This document shows, in pieces, positions 33,993 to 45,158 of a stretch of DNA of 64,000 nucleotides. The notes beneath the pieces are model-generated. The model saw nothing but the letters and a program-made list of their open reading frames with translations. It did no database searches and was not told the DNA's origin. Each line of letters opens with the position of its first letter. Positions within the stretch are counted from its first letter, which is position 1. A program made the translations under genes and the position numbers. Origin of the DNA: Symsagittifera roscoffensis (taxonomy: Eukaryota > Xenacoelomorpha > Acoela > Convolutidae); assembly GCF_963678635.1 (NCBI RefSeq), contig NC_087063.1, positions 7,348,386 through 7,412,385 on the forward strand. Reading direction: 5' to 3'.

Positions 33993-35030
33993 ATGGAGTC
34001 AAATGACCACTTATATGAAAATACAGAATTTATATTAGCCAAAAGAAAAGAAGCTACTTCTTCGGACGGAAAGGTAAGCAAAACTGCCCTTATTAATGCG
34101 AAGCACTGAATGTTTTGACTGAACTTTAAGGTTTATGGAGCAGAAATAACATAAATATCATTAACACATTAAATGTAATGAAATAAACTGAAATTTTTTT
34201 CTAAAATTTGAAATTTTTTCTATGAAAAACAACGCCCCACACGCCATATAAAAAACAAGAGAATAGATTTTGCTCCTTGTAACAAATCAAGTATGGCAAA
34301 TAAGCTTCCTTTAACCAATTTGAAACGATTTCTAAGACTGATTAAATCTCCGCTTATGCGTTAATACCGCGAATTAAATCGCTCGTTAATTGTGCCAAGT
34401 TGCCAAAAATTGCAACCTTTAAACCCCCATAACTTTTTTTAAAAAATGATCGCAGGTGAAATATCGTTTCAAGTTTAAGAAGCTCAAGACAACAATACCT
34501 TTTGAATGATAAAAAAAAATCCGTGAGAAATGGCTAGTTAAAAAGCCGAAATTTGTCTGAAGAAAAAACCCACCCCCAGCACAAATATTCCGTTACCTTC
34601 GTATCGAAAGTCGGAACAACAAGACTGATCATATCAGGTCAAAGCCCTCAATGTTCCAACTGTGTTTTAAGGTCTGTGAAGTAGTGTTATTTTTTAAAAA
34701 ATGATGAATTTTTCGAAAAAAAAGGAAAGTCTTTGTCGCATTCGGAGAATTGTCGCCTTGCTCAGTTTTTTCATTACCGATGATTTTACAGCACTGGTCT
34801 AATTTTACAGTCTCAATTTTCCTTAGTGTTAAATTTATAGCTTGGATTTTTGTTATTTTCCATTAACCAATACCGCGTTAAATGTCAGGAATCTATCAAA
34901 TATGACACAAATCCAAAGGTTTCAGAGGCATTTGCTAACTTTAAATCAGAACTAAATTTGAAACTTGCAGCAACTGAATGTGATTGAAGCAATCGATGCA
35001 ACCATTGAGATTTTAGATGATTACGCTTAA
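33993..35030 (+). CDS. Candidate three-exon gene encoding a 56-residue acidic protein
   Basis: Exon 1 (33,993-34,073) starts MESNDHLYENTEF and ends on a codon boundary at GTAAGC. Exon 2 (34,889-34,918, ESIKYDTNPK) follows an AATGTCAG acceptor and ends at AAAG|GTTTCA. Exon 3 (34,971-35,030, QLNVIEAIDATIEILDDYA, TAA) follows an AACTTGCAG acceptor. The proposed second intron is 52 bases and contains CTAAC, a good branch point; if retained, the frame still stays open for 23 codons. The first intron of 815 bases carries repeat Y. All three exons keep phase 0. I do not recognise the protein, which is acidic at its C-terminus. Exon 1 with its donor is the firmest part; joining to exons 2 and 3 is inference. 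Confidence 0.35.
34220..34640 (+). repeat. Dispersed repeat Y, copy 1
   Basis: Shared words with the other copies: ACGCCxxATA, GATTTTGCTCC, ATTAAATCTCCGCTTA, GCGTTAAT, TTAAACCCxCATAACTTT, AAAAAGCCGAA, TTTGTCTGAAGAAAAAACC, CCAGCACAAA and a palindromic end around TTACxTTCGTxxCGAAAGT. Related copies lie at 35,365-35,760, inverted at 35,800-35,960, and inverted at 48,940-49,205. It is non-coding. Confidence 0.8.
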
Positions 35031-35068
35031 GCAGATGATATAGCATATATATTTTTTGTAAATTCGAT

Positions 35069-35220
35069 ATGCTATTAGCACTGAAAGAATTATTTTTTTT
35101 TGGTTTCGAGCTTTGTTTGTTTCTAAAACCTTCTGAAAGTATTTTTAGCTATTAGCACTGAAAGAATTGTTTTTTTTTTGGTTTCGAGCTTTGTTTGTTT
35201 CTAAAACCTTCTGAAAGTAG
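35069..35220. repeat. Tandem duplication of about 74 bases
   Basis: GCTATTAGCACTGAAAGAAT, a long T run, GGTTTCGAGCTTTGTTTG and CTAAAACCTTCTGAAAGTA occur twice in succession, separated by a few bases. Confidence 0.9.
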
Positions 35221-35364
35221 CAAAATTTTCTCGTATCAGGGCATCGCCTTGAAAGGTCTTACTGTCTTTTAAGGTGTATTTAGCAGTGTTCGCTTCACAA
35301 AATGATGAAGAACTGGAAAAAAAAAATGGTAAAATAAATTTTAAAAAATGGGTTTTTTTTTAAT

Positions 35365-35760
35365 CAACCCCACACGCCAAATACAGAACAAAGTGGTAGA
35401 TTTTGCTCCTAGTAACGTAGAAATTATGACAAACAGCCTGTTTCAATCAATATGGAACGATTTCTTTGAAGGATTAAATCTCCGCTTACGCGTTAATAGC
35501 GCAAAAAATATCGCGCGTTAATTGTCCCAAATTGGCCATATTGGCAAAATTTAAACCCGCATAACTTTATGAAAAAGGACCACAGGTAAACTATCTTGTT
35601 AACAACTATAAGCTATCTCAAGACAACAGTACCTTTCAGCTGATAGAAAAAAGTTTGTCAAAAGTTCTCCGTTAAAAAGCCGAATTTTGTCTGAAGAAAA
35701 AACCACCCCAGCACAAACCTTCCGTTACTTTCGTTACGAAAGTCAGAAAGTAATTGTATC
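35365..35760 (+). repeat. Dispersed repeat Y, copy 2
   Basis: Collinear with 34,220-34,640. It ends in CCGTTACTTTCGTTACGAAA, an internal palindrome, and is followed within 40 bases by an inverted third copy. Confidence 0.8.
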
Positions 35761-35799
35761 TAACGGAAACAATAGTTTTGACAGTTTTTACACTTTTCG

Positions 35800-35960
35800 A
35801 GAATTATTGTTCCGACTTTCGTAACGAAAGTAACAGAATACTGTGCTCAGGTGGGTTTTTTTTCTTCAGACAAATTTCGACTGAAAGGAAGCTTATTTGC
35901 CATAATTGGTTTGTTACTAGGAGCAAAATCTATCCTTTGTACTTTATATGGCATGTTGGA
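35800..35960 (-). repeat. Dispersed repeat Y, copy 3 (inverted, truncated)
   Basis: Begins TTCCGACTTTCGTAACGAAA and reads the complement of copies 1 and 2 as far as the GATTTTGCTCC region. Together with copy 2 it forms an inverted pair that can fold back on itself. Sequence at 36,080-36,110 (complement of CTCGTATCAG) suggests further inverted homology. Confidence 0.75.
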
Positions 35961-36759
35961 CGGGGGTTGATTTTCACAAAATTTCTTATATTAAAAAAAG
36001 TTTTCTTTTTATTTTTTTTATGTTTAAGTTTTCAGTGTTATTCCTGCTCCATAGACTTTTAAAAAAAGGCAGTCGGAACATTCAAGACTTCGCCCTGATA
36101 CGAGCAGTCCTGTTATATAGAAAGTTTTCTGCCCGCTTGGTTGACCACAACGGTAGTTTTTGCCGTTGTGGCGATTTATGGGCTGGGAAATATTGAGATT
36201 GAAGATTTAAGACAATATAAATTCAAAATGAGAGTGCAAGATTGCTCAATTTTTTTTCTCATGGGCATTCAATCTTTTAAAGGTTTCCTAAAAACATTGT
36301 TTGCAGCTTTTAACAAATACTTTAATAGAAAATGTGTATAAACACAGAAATTTGACTGTTAGAGACTTGATTTTTCCCCAGCCTTAAACATTTTCCGAAG
36401 TCAGTGTTCGGAATTGTCATCCGCTATCATTTTTGATTGCAAATATTTACAATAAAATGAAATAAAAGTTATAATTTTGCTCTGTACGGCTGCAGTCTTT
36501 CTATGTGATTTTGTTCGGCTGAAACAATTCCAATTTGTAATAATTTTTCGATGAATTATTTAAATTACTACATTTTTCAGGTCCATGTTTTTTCACTGAG
36601 AGACCGAAAAGGCTTTTTGAACAGTTTTTTGGCATACGCATTTTTGGTCGAGAAAGTCAAAACATATTTATGCAGGATCGAACAAATAAACTTTTCAAAA
36701 ATTTCCGTCCAGACATAACAAAAACTAATCGAGAAAGTCGAAAAAAATCTGAACTAGGT

Positions 36760-36900
36760 CGAACAAAGAAAAAATTTGAACCAGGTCGAACAAATTCGAA
36801 CAGTTTTTATTGAATCAAAAAGTCGAAACATACCGAAATTTGGCCGAGAAAATCTTAAAATACCGAAATTTGGCCGAGAAAATCCTAACATACCGAGTTT
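36760..36900. repeat. Short degenerate tandem repeats
   Basis: AGGTCGAACAAA recurs near 36,760-36,800, and a 28-29 base unit ACCGAAATTTGGCCGAGAAA repeats two to three times at 36,828-36,900. No coding frame of interest. Confidence 0.75.
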
Positions 36901-37027
36901 CGGCCTCGACGGTTGAAACATATCAATTTTGATCGAGAAAGTTGAAAAATTAATTGAGCACTTCGACCCAGGTGACTTTTCCCCGAACTTCCATATCAGT
37001 TAGATTTTTTCAGTTTTCGTGTTTTAG

Positions 37028-37186
37028 CTCGCTGATATTGACGAAAGTAGTGAAAATTCTGAAACTGATGAGACAACGAGAGTTTCTGAAGATGCTGAAA
37101 ACACCAAAGCACCAATGATGGCTCCTTCAGCTCATTCCGGGACTGAAACTCTATCTCAAATCGAAGGTGGTCCTGTCGTTGCATAA
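37028..37186 (+). CDS. Probable terminal exon of an unidentified gene (acidic tail)
   Basis: After a CAGTTTTCGTGTTTTAG acceptor, a 52-codon frame encodes an acidic, serine/threonine-rich tail beginning LADIDESSENSETDETTR and ending GGPVVA at TAA 37,184-37,186. An in-frame stop just upstream means the frame can only be entered by splicing. AATAAA lies at 37,315-37,320, about 130 bases after the stop, where a poly(A) signal belongs. Composition is strikingly unlike the surrounding AT-rich sequence. The upstream exons are not certain; exon 33,993-34,073 would join in phase 0 but there is no other support. The protein is probably disordered at this end, and the family is unknown. Confidence 0.5.
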   Translation, partial: LADIDESSENSETDETTRVSEDAENTKAPMMAPSAHSGTETLSQIEGGPVVA

Positions 37187-37314
37187 TGCGTATAAAATGC
37201 AATCGATAAAACTCGTTATATGAAATTTAACTTTTTTTTGTGATTTTAAGCTCAAAAAACTTGATTTTTTCACGAAAAACTAGTTTTAAATATTTATTGT
37301 AGAGCTTATTTGAC

Positions 37315-37320
37315 AATAAA
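37315..37320 (+). promoter_or_regulatory. Candidate poly(A) signal AATAAA
   Basis: It lies 130 bases downstream of the terminal exon ending at 37,186. The hexamer is common in AT-rich DNA, so position is the only support. Confidence 0.35.
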
Positions 37321-37917
37321 GATGTTCAAAAAAATAAAAACTTTAGAAAAAAAAATAAAACGTTTCATTTTTTGTTGTTTATTCAATTTTGAAAACAAAT
37401 TTTGTCGATCATGCCTAATTTAATACATTTCTATGCTATCGTATAGTTCTCAAACCAAAGCTATGAATAAAAACGGCAAAAATTTGAGGGAAAAACTTTC
37501 ATATATTTTTAATGAAAATGGTCGGAACATTCTGTGCTACTGGCTTCTTTTTCTTTTCGTGTTCCAGCCAAAATCAGATACCATAAATAATTATGGGAAC
37601 GGATTGAGTGATATATTATCAAAACATTTTCAGTCGTGATTCGAACGACATTAAAAAATTTACAAAAAATTGTCCCAGTTTTGAGAAAAACAGGTTTAAA
37701 TGTTTTAATTTTTAGCCTACATTCGAGCAAACATTGCAAGCGAGAAAGCTTACAATAGATTATTTTTGCTTAATTTAGACCGTGCAAACTTGATTTTACC
37801 GAAATATTTTTTTTCTGAATTTTGTTAGCGCCATTTCAGAATTAAAAACATCATTTTTTCGTACTTTTATTACGATATTTTTTTTGTATTTTGTCATTTT
37901 TCTACACAAATGTTGTT

Positions 37918-38124
37918 CTCTTTTCCAGTTCCCCCTTTCAAGTAACCGAGTTTTACGTTTGCTTTACGTGATATTACGGCTATATCCGTGATACTACGCT
38001 GTAAAGTAAAAAGAACAAATCTGTTCACAATTGTCGATTTATTCACCACGCCAAATTTCATTGCATTATGCCAACGTTGAGTAAGCTTTTCAAAAATGAA
38101 TTTGAAAGGGGGACTGGAAAAGAG
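37918..38124. mobile_element. 207-bp MITE with inverted termini
   Basis: The left terminus CTCTTTTCCAGTTCCCCCTT and the complement of the right terminus CTCTTTTCCAGTCCCCCTTT match apart from one inserted base. Weak similarity continues about ten bases outward. No coding capacity beyond chance frames. Confidence 0.7.
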
Positions 38125-40340
38125 ACAAGTGTTGTCCAAGATGCCTATTTTACAAGGACTGCCGATTATTTCTAGGTTTCAGTTTTTCGTTCAGATCCTT
38201 TTATCGCACCAAGCAGAAAAAACACTAATTTAAAAGAATTTTTTTTTTGCGTTTTGAAGACTATGGTCGGTTGTGCTACTTGCACAATAACCGGCTATTC
38301 TTGTTTTTTTAGATATTATTATTTTTTAAACCACTAGCACATAGTTTCAGATAGATGATTTCATTGAAAGAACCTTTCTTCTCTGCCGCGGGAACCTTAA
38401 ATGGAACCTCTGTGTATTTTCGTTTCGAAGTTGAATTTTGTGTTCAAATGAATTTTGAAATTCTGATTTTTTTTGCTGCTGTTTCAGTGTCAAAAAATAT
38501 GAGTTTTAATGATTTTGATACTTGTTTATTTGCAGCAACTACAGCGTAGAAAATACCAAAAAATTGATTGTTTTATGCCTAATTTTTATTATGTAATATC
38601 CCTGTTTGACTAATGTATCGACACTGGTGAATCGAAACTTTTGTCGGCCCATTGATTTTGGTTTGAAAAGTGGACATTCGGTCGACCCATACGATCAATT
38701 TATAATTCGAGCACATCAATTTTTTCTGAGGTAGCATCTTTATTCTTCGTCTATGATTTATACACAACAATTGATTTTTAATATCGCTTGTTAAAAGATT
38801 ACCTCAAACTAAAAACAAAAACTCATCAGCATTAACTTTTGAGTTTTGAAAACAAAATAAGCCCAAAATATTATGTTACGAGTACATGTATAAATGATGA
38901 ACCATGCTCACTAACTATAGAATGTGCATACATAAAAACATTTTAAAAAAATATAAACTAAATCAATTCATGAACAGTGAACTAATTTGAATAACTGCTG
39001 AGTGCGTTCGACATAAAACTGTTTTTTTTTCTAGTAATCCCAATAATCACTCGTTGGAAGAGGGATGGAAGTGGTAACGTGGTGAAGAAACAGTCGAAGC
39101 CCCTGTTGCAGTTTTTGGGAGTGAAATTTGGAGGAGAGAGCAAGTGGTCTCTACCGTCTTGTGAGTTTCTTGTCACTTAAGTTTCTAAAAAACGTCAGAC
39201 TAACTTTATTTTATTTTTGCTGTTTGCTTGAAATGTTTATTCACATTTTTTTCAAGAATCCTATTTTTTGTGGCCCAGATTTTGCATAGCCAAGGCAAGG
39301 GGCAAGTTTTTGAAACTGGTGCAACATTTTGTAGCACCACAGGAAAAATTTTGATGCAATAAAAAAGTTTTACGGAGACCACGAAAAAAAGTTCTTTGAC
39401 AAGCGAGCATTCCCCTTCTTATTCAAGTGGTATCAAAGGGACGATTCTTTGTTTGGTCAGGGGTCGAACACCTGAGGAAAGGGCTGCTGCACCAACGCCC
39501 TCCCCGAAACCCCCCTACGCAAAACCGTCACAAATTGAACATCGACTTTGCTGAATTTATCTATTTACACTCATATGGTCAAAAACAAACTTACGAGCTT
39601 ATATCGGTTGATCGTGATAAACATTGGTCAACAGAGAAAGAAATCACGAATGGTTCCAAAAACACATAAAGTTCATTTTTTTTTCCAAATCAGCTTAGGA
39701 TCAGAATAACTTCTCTCAAAACTGCCAGATATCTTCTTTCAAGTTTAGTTTTTAGGGTCAAAAACTTTTTATCTGCGCTTTGTAGAATTTGGCAACATCA
39801 AACCTTTGTTATTATTCAGCTCATCATTTTAATTACGAAAAGATACAGCAAACATTGTCCTGAGCATCTGCTAAAGTTTGCGTAGACCCCTTTTCACAAA
39901 AGTAATTGGATCGGTTGAACAGGTGCCAAAGAAGAAAAGCAAGCAATGCATTTCAGCCAAAACACCCAAGACAAGCATTAAGACTCTCGGATGATGCCTA
40001 AACACCTACAACAGGCAGTTAAAAACACTTTGCATTCTGTTTTGCACTCGAATCAGATGATGCGCAGATGATATAAATTTCATGACAAATTAAAGGTTTG
40101 CTTCGATCGTCAATCAATCAAACTTCGAAGTCCAAATCTACCTCAAAACTAAACTTATTATCAGAGAATTTCCGCATTTCAGATAGGCTGATTTTACTAG
40201 AGTTAATGAAATGATGACAAAATAGCTAATCATTCAAGCAAGCTACACGATACAGACAGAACAGTCGAGCTGAACTCCTCGAAAATTACAAAAGGGGAGA
40301 AAGTTAAAGAAGGTGGATTTGTGCACAATACCAGAGGACA
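38125..40340. other. No supportable gene
   Basis: AT-rich sequence with short frames. A stretch at 38,350-38,545 has splice-like CAG tracts (TGCTGTTTCAG, TTTGCAG) around short open frames, but no consistent exon. The frame at 39,427-39,669 has no recognisable motif. Confidence 0.45.
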
Positions 40341-40342
40341 TA

Positions 40343-40778
40343 ATGGACACTTTTCAAATTCGTGACTTTTCTCGAGCCGAGTGGGAAAACCTGCCCGATC
40401 AAGTATTGAAAAGAGGGGCCAAAAAGTAGCAGACGACCTTAGAGGGAGAAAACAAGCAACAGGCGAGAGGGATGAAAAATTTGATCTTTCAACAAGCGCA
40501 TCGGATTATTCCAGTATGGAAGACACGGGGTCAGGAGAAGTTCCAGACAAACGAAAAGCAAGGAACCTCAACAGTTCTGAGATTCCGTAAAACACTCGAT
40601 CTTAGGAGATCTTAGAGGAAGAACTATCAAGGGGGCACCACTAATGGTGGCACTTCAAGAATACCGAAGGAGACGAACAGTTTTCAAGACGAGAAACGAC
40701 AGACCCTATAAAGACGCGACTGGGGCTGCTCGAGGGACATCTGTTTCAAAAAAATTTCGGCTATGTAAATCTAGATGA
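40343..40778 (+). pseudogene. Frameshifted hydrophilic protein, possibly gag-like
   Basis: ATG at 40,343 begins MDTFQIRDFSRAEWENLP and stops at TAG 40,427 just after an A run. One base earlier in phase, the frame continues VADDLRGRKQATGERDEKF and an acidic serine-rich part to 40,590. A third frame at about 40,605-40,778 reads RTIKGAPLMVALQEYRRRR and onward, basic in composition. The three pieces look like one protein broken by small indels: acidic middle, basic end. This resembles nucleic-acid-binding structural proteins such as retroelement gag, but no zinc knuckle or known motif is visible. The less AT-rich composition and low stop density stand out from the neighbourhood. Confidence 0.35.
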
Positions 40779-42165
40779 GGGCATATCAAAGAACCCATGT
40801 TGGAGAATTGACTTAGACAAGTATTAACAGACAATGGGGCGACAATAATTTGAAATTTCAAACTGAGAACCCATTTTTTTTTTTAGAAAACTGAGAGTAA
40901 ACTCCTATTGTTATAGTAAAGTTATTTACTTAAGGTAGTAAAAAATATATATTTCAGCTGAGAGGGCCTGTGGTACTGCCCGCTACTGCGCTAGCAGCAA
41001 CGTTTCCTCGAGGCGTTTTTTTATGTATGTAAATATCTATGTCTTATTATAATTAAACTTTTTCCAAGGTCACTAAGTTGCAAACCTTCGGTTAGCAGCT
41101 AAAGAACTGCGCTCAATTATGCTGATAACACCAGAACTAAAAGAAAATAGTAAAGGAAAATTGATAACTTTAATTTTATGGAACTACAGTATTAGTTTTT
41201 ATCTCGAGTCAGTCAGGTAGTATATCACAGAAACAAATTATGCAAAAATTGTACAAGTTTTATGCCTAATTTATCGACAACTATATTTTTTGAAGAACCG
41301 CCCATGGCCAACAGATTCCTCGATGGATGAATCCTAGCACATCGTATCAAATGACACAGATGCATTTAAAACAGCTGCTATTTGCAAAATCAATGTGTGA
41401 CCAAAAGCGAACAGTCGCACAAATGGAGAACACTGCCTTGAGATCGAAATAAAACGGTCATCTTACATATCAAAACCGACCAGCTTCTGGCTACCAAGAA
41501 CAACACTGGAATCGAATTCTGCAATTAACCCAAGTCGTGATGAACAAAAAAAAAGATTTTTATTTGATTTTTTTTGCGCAACCAGCATTTTTTTTCTTTT
41601 TTTTTTTTACAATTTCCATGAAAATTGTTTTAGTTGTCAGAACCAGTGGCGATTACAAAACAAGGGCAGCTGACGCCCTTTCCTACCATCGTCACGGTTT
41701 TGACCTCGAAATTGTATTTTTGGGACATCGGAAAATCAATTTGGTCGACTTATGAAAAGACGACAAAATATTCAAAAGTTTTGTTTGAAAAAGCATCCCC
41801 CTCGTGGAAATCGTAGATCAGCACCTGGTCTAAATATTTTACATTATTTTACCAAGCCAGCAGGTAAATTTCCACGCTAAGCTAGGTACCTTAGAAGCCT
41901 GATTGAAACAAAACAAAAAAAAAGTTTCAGAAAAAAACGATCTCTTTACTATACTGTCCAACCCCTCACCCTGCCCGACACACGCAAAAAGAGGCTTCGC
42001 TTATGGTACAAAATCTGATTGATTTGAGCCATTGAGTTAGCTCAGCCCTTTTTAGAGTTGGTTATTCTCCAAAAGTAATAGTTAGGGCGATACCGAAAAT
42101 ATATATCTCATCCACAAAAAAAAATATTTGAGTTTAAATATTTAAAATTGTTTCAATTTAAATTC

Positions 42166-42545
42166 ATGTTCGAGATGACTGTGATTGACAATTTAAGCAA
42201 TTCATGCAAGTTGGAAAATCTCCGCAATAACTGTTTTGTTTTAGCTTCTTCGAAAAAAATGCTACCCATTGAGGTAAGTACTCGACATTTGCTGATCTTT
42301 TAGTTTTGAAAAACTGATCAAAATTATTGCTTTCCCTGAATTACAAAAACTAACTAAATTTGGTTCATTGGACCTGATCCATCATTTATCTGTTTTTTTT
42401 TAGTTTGAATTTACTTAAATTGAAAAAAGAAAAAAATTTATAGATGCAGCATCAAAATCGTTGTTCCCGACAAGAAATCATGCAAAAAATCGTTATATTC
42501 CAGCTTTCCAAAAATGGTTTTTATTTAACTCTGTTAAAACCTTGA
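42166..42545 (+). CDS. Candidate two-exon small gene, 49 residues
   Basis: Exon 1 (42,166-42,273) opens MFEMTVIDNLSNSCKLENL, runs 36 codons and ends exactly at GAG|GTAAGT, a consensus donor in phase 0. A possible exon 2 (42,504-42,545) follows TTATATTCCAG and encodes LSKNGFYLTLLKP then TGA. The intron would be 230 bases. Exon 1 is convincing for its start and donor; the choice of exon 2 is a guess, and the gene could instead continue to exons further right. The protein is not recognised. Confidence 0.3.
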
Positions 42546-42578
42546 ACGACCAAAAGCAGCTGATTGGTGGCGGCTGAA

Positions 42579-42609
42579 TATCCAGCCAATCATTCTGATT
42601 GGCTGGATA
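42579..42609. repeat. Perfect 14-bp hairpin with CCAAT words
   Basis: TATCCAGCCAATCA is followed by a 3-base loop and its exact complement. A further GATTGG lies 30 bases to the left. Confidence 0.85.
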
Positions 42610-43592
42610 ACCACAAACTGATTTTTAGCAAGATGGGTATCGAGAGGTGGCTGTTGATTGCGGAGACGAACTTCCAGAGTTAAATAGCGACCAGCTTCAA
42701 GGTGCGATCATCAGTTTATAATTGCTTGTTAATCGTTTTTTTTTCGAATCGGATTTTGTAAAAGTTCCTACCACCACAAGTTGGAGACATCTTATCATAC
42801 AATTTAAGTTTTTGAACCAAATAATTATTAAGACCGCAGCCCTTGCAAGAAACGTACAGGAACCGCAGTTCAAAACAAGTATTCAATATAACCAACTATA
42901 TGCTTGATAACTGTCTCTGTAAAATACTTAGAACTAACCAATCCATGACTAAAACTTACAATAAATTGTAAGGCTGAAATTTTCAGCGACAGAACAGAAT
43001 AAATTAGCAAACAGTCGTTCTCCTTCAGAACAGTTCCTGATAACAAATATCGCAAATACCGGTATAAACTAGATCTACAGAGACTAGGAGATCTAAGAGT
43101 AAGATTAAGATCGGTAATAGACTAAGAAGTTGCACGAAATAAGATAGCGTGACGAACAGACGGTGTATGTTATCCGAAATTACTCTTTGAGAAAGCCACC
43201 CCGGACTTAAATTCAATACTTCAGCCAGTCCACAGCTCTTGCAAAAAACCAACTTCAGTCAGTTCTCATTTTTTTTGTTGTGGCCAAGACGGAGAACTTC
43301 ATAAAAAATAATTTTTTCTTATTACGATACATTTCAAAGTTGTAATTTTAAAGTAATAATTTGAATTGAGCCGAAAGTTCCAAATAAATTGAACACTATC
43401 AAAAAAGCGTTAGCACGGATGTTGAACATCAAATCATGCACTATGGTTAGACGAGGCACCAACCAAAAAAAACTTTAGGTAATTTCAGCTAAAACACTCG
43501 AATTTCGCGTTTCGTAAATGAAATTTTTTCGAGCCAATTGAAGCGTTATTTAACACTCGATCATTTCCTGACTGAAATGAAATATTTTTCAG

Positions 43593-43834
43593 AGTTTTTT
43601 GCCACGAAAGCAATGAAGATGGAAGTTTGCAACGTGATTGGGAGAATAGTTGTCAATTTCCACGACGGAACCGGAAAATACCTGGGCAAACGCGATATTG
43701 GCCAATCCTATAGCTTCTCAGACTACTCTAAAATGTTGGCATGGGTCGACGTCAGTGGAAGAGATGAAATCAAAACTGGTCACGTTGAATTTGTTCACAA
43801 AGTGTGCGAAGAAAGGAGTGCTTACTGGAATTGA
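43593..43834 (+). CDS. Exon-like frame, unknown product (terminal exon?)
   Basis: Downstream of an AATATTTTTCAG acceptor the frame encodes EFFATKAMKMEVCNVIGR, then VVNFHDGTGKYLGKRDIGQ, and ends AYWN TGA at 43,834. An internal ATG at 43,577 precedes the acceptor, so an unspliced 85-codon start is also possible. Composition is balanced, with glycine, aspartate, tryptophan and cysteine spread through it, unlike chance frames in AT-rich DNA. The exon would enter in phase 1, which does not fit the phase-0 donor at 42,273 directly. A repeat with CCAAT words starts about 25 bases after the stop. I do not recognise the family. Confidence 0.4.
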
Positions 43835-43859
43835 TTTGAACAGAAATGCAATAACTTTG

Positions 43860-44117
43860 GACCAAGTTAACATCCTACCCCCTAAACTTGGTTCTAAGTT
43901 AGGAATTTTCAGCCAATCAGAATCGAGCATTTTACATGCAGCTCTTAACATCCTCCCCCTAAACTTGGTTCTAAGTTGTGAATTTTCAGCCAATCAGATT
44001 CGAGCATTTTACATGCAGCGCTTAGCAGCAAATTTAATTTAATTTAAGCGCTGGGGTGGAGGAGGATCTTAACTTGGTCTATTAGGGGAGGGGGGGGGGG
44101 AGGATGTTAGATTGATC
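43860..44117. repeat. 78-bp direct duplication bounded by inverted C-rich/G-rich ends
   Basis: AACATCCTxCCCCCTAAACTTGGTTCTAAG and onward through CAGCCAATCAGAxTCGAGCA occurs twice (about 43,868 and 43,946). The block closes with GGGGGGGGGGGGAGGATGTTAG, the complement of its opening CTAACATCCTCCCCC. The ends may be termini of a small element. Confidence 0.75.
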
Positions 44118-44199
44118 CAATTTTTTCATTCATGGTATCTCTTCCTAGGAAACCGCTCATAAATTAAACATTACTAAAAAACATCTTTTGATAATAAAC

Positions 44200-44412
44200 A
44201 TGCACAAAAACCTATCACCAATACATCTTTTCGGAGATAAACGCTGCAATCAAAGAAAACCAAGTTTTTACAAGAATTACTACTTGTTACAAAAACAGAG
44301 TTCATTTTGTAGACATATTCTAGCGACGCACTTGTTTTTGGGATACCGTCGTCCCATGGGGATCAAAAAGCAGCCACAACATAGTACAATTGAATCCAGT
44401 ATACGATTTTAA
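44200..44412 (+). CDS. 70-codon ORF, unknown
   Basis: It starts MHKNLSPIHLFGDKRCNQRK and ends at TAA. It is basic, with several aromatic and histidine residues and no recognised motif or splice signal. It lies in a transcriptionally uncharacterised gap between a repeat and the tandem duplication. Chance origin is quite possible. Confidence 0.2.
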   Translation: MHKNLSPIHLFGDKRCNQRKPSFYKNYYLLQKQSSFCRHILATHLFLGYRRPMGIKKQPQHSTIESSIRF

Positions 44413-45158
44413 AAAATTATCTCTTCACATCATACCCAATTTTAATGGAACCACTAACAACTTTTTCACCAGAAAGCTTTCGCGCAATCACCAGAAATCT
44501 AAATATGGTTTTCCAATCAATTAGAATTCACTCAGAATCCCATACACAACATCGAATCAGAACACAACAATGTCAAGAAATCGTCACTAAAATGGATACA
44601 ATTCAATGACACTTTAAAGATCAGAACGTGAGAAAACTCGCTGAAACAGCAGGCTACTCAGATACCTAGACACAAGATTACATTGGATATTTTAAGAAAT
44701 CAAAAATACTTTCTATCTTAACGGAGAAACATATGTTGAAAAGTATGAAAAAGTATAAATTCGATATACATTGCACTAATAAAAAACTAGATCATGTACT
44801 CGATCATGCAATAATGATTCCTAGCTTGCGAATAGATATAGCCGCTTGTATCAATAATTTTTAACTGACTTTTAGTTTCTTCACTCCCAAAGAATGAGAT
44901 ATGAATTGTACGCAAGAATTTATGTGAAGACCAAACTAAACCACACTCACATTTGTTATCCTTTCATTCATAGTTTACACTCACGAAACCCACAATATCG
45001 CTATGTGGTTAAAAATTAAACATCACTTTGTTTTTTGAATATCACTTGCTGCATCAAAGGCACAAACCTGCACAACACAATTTGAACTAAGTTCCCGTTC
45101 AACAAATGTATATATTTGTCCCCATACGAACAATTTGCTCACAGAAAAGTCTTGCCCC

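Noticed and set aside
36141-36341. 66-codon ORF and nearby frames at 35,754-36,196
   Set aside because: They overlap inverted repeat Y sequence, with T-rich composition and no conserved counterpart in other Y copies.
39427-39669. 80-codon ORF with FVWSGVEHLRKG
   Set aside because: No family motif, no splice signals and no second copy; length is within chance expectation.
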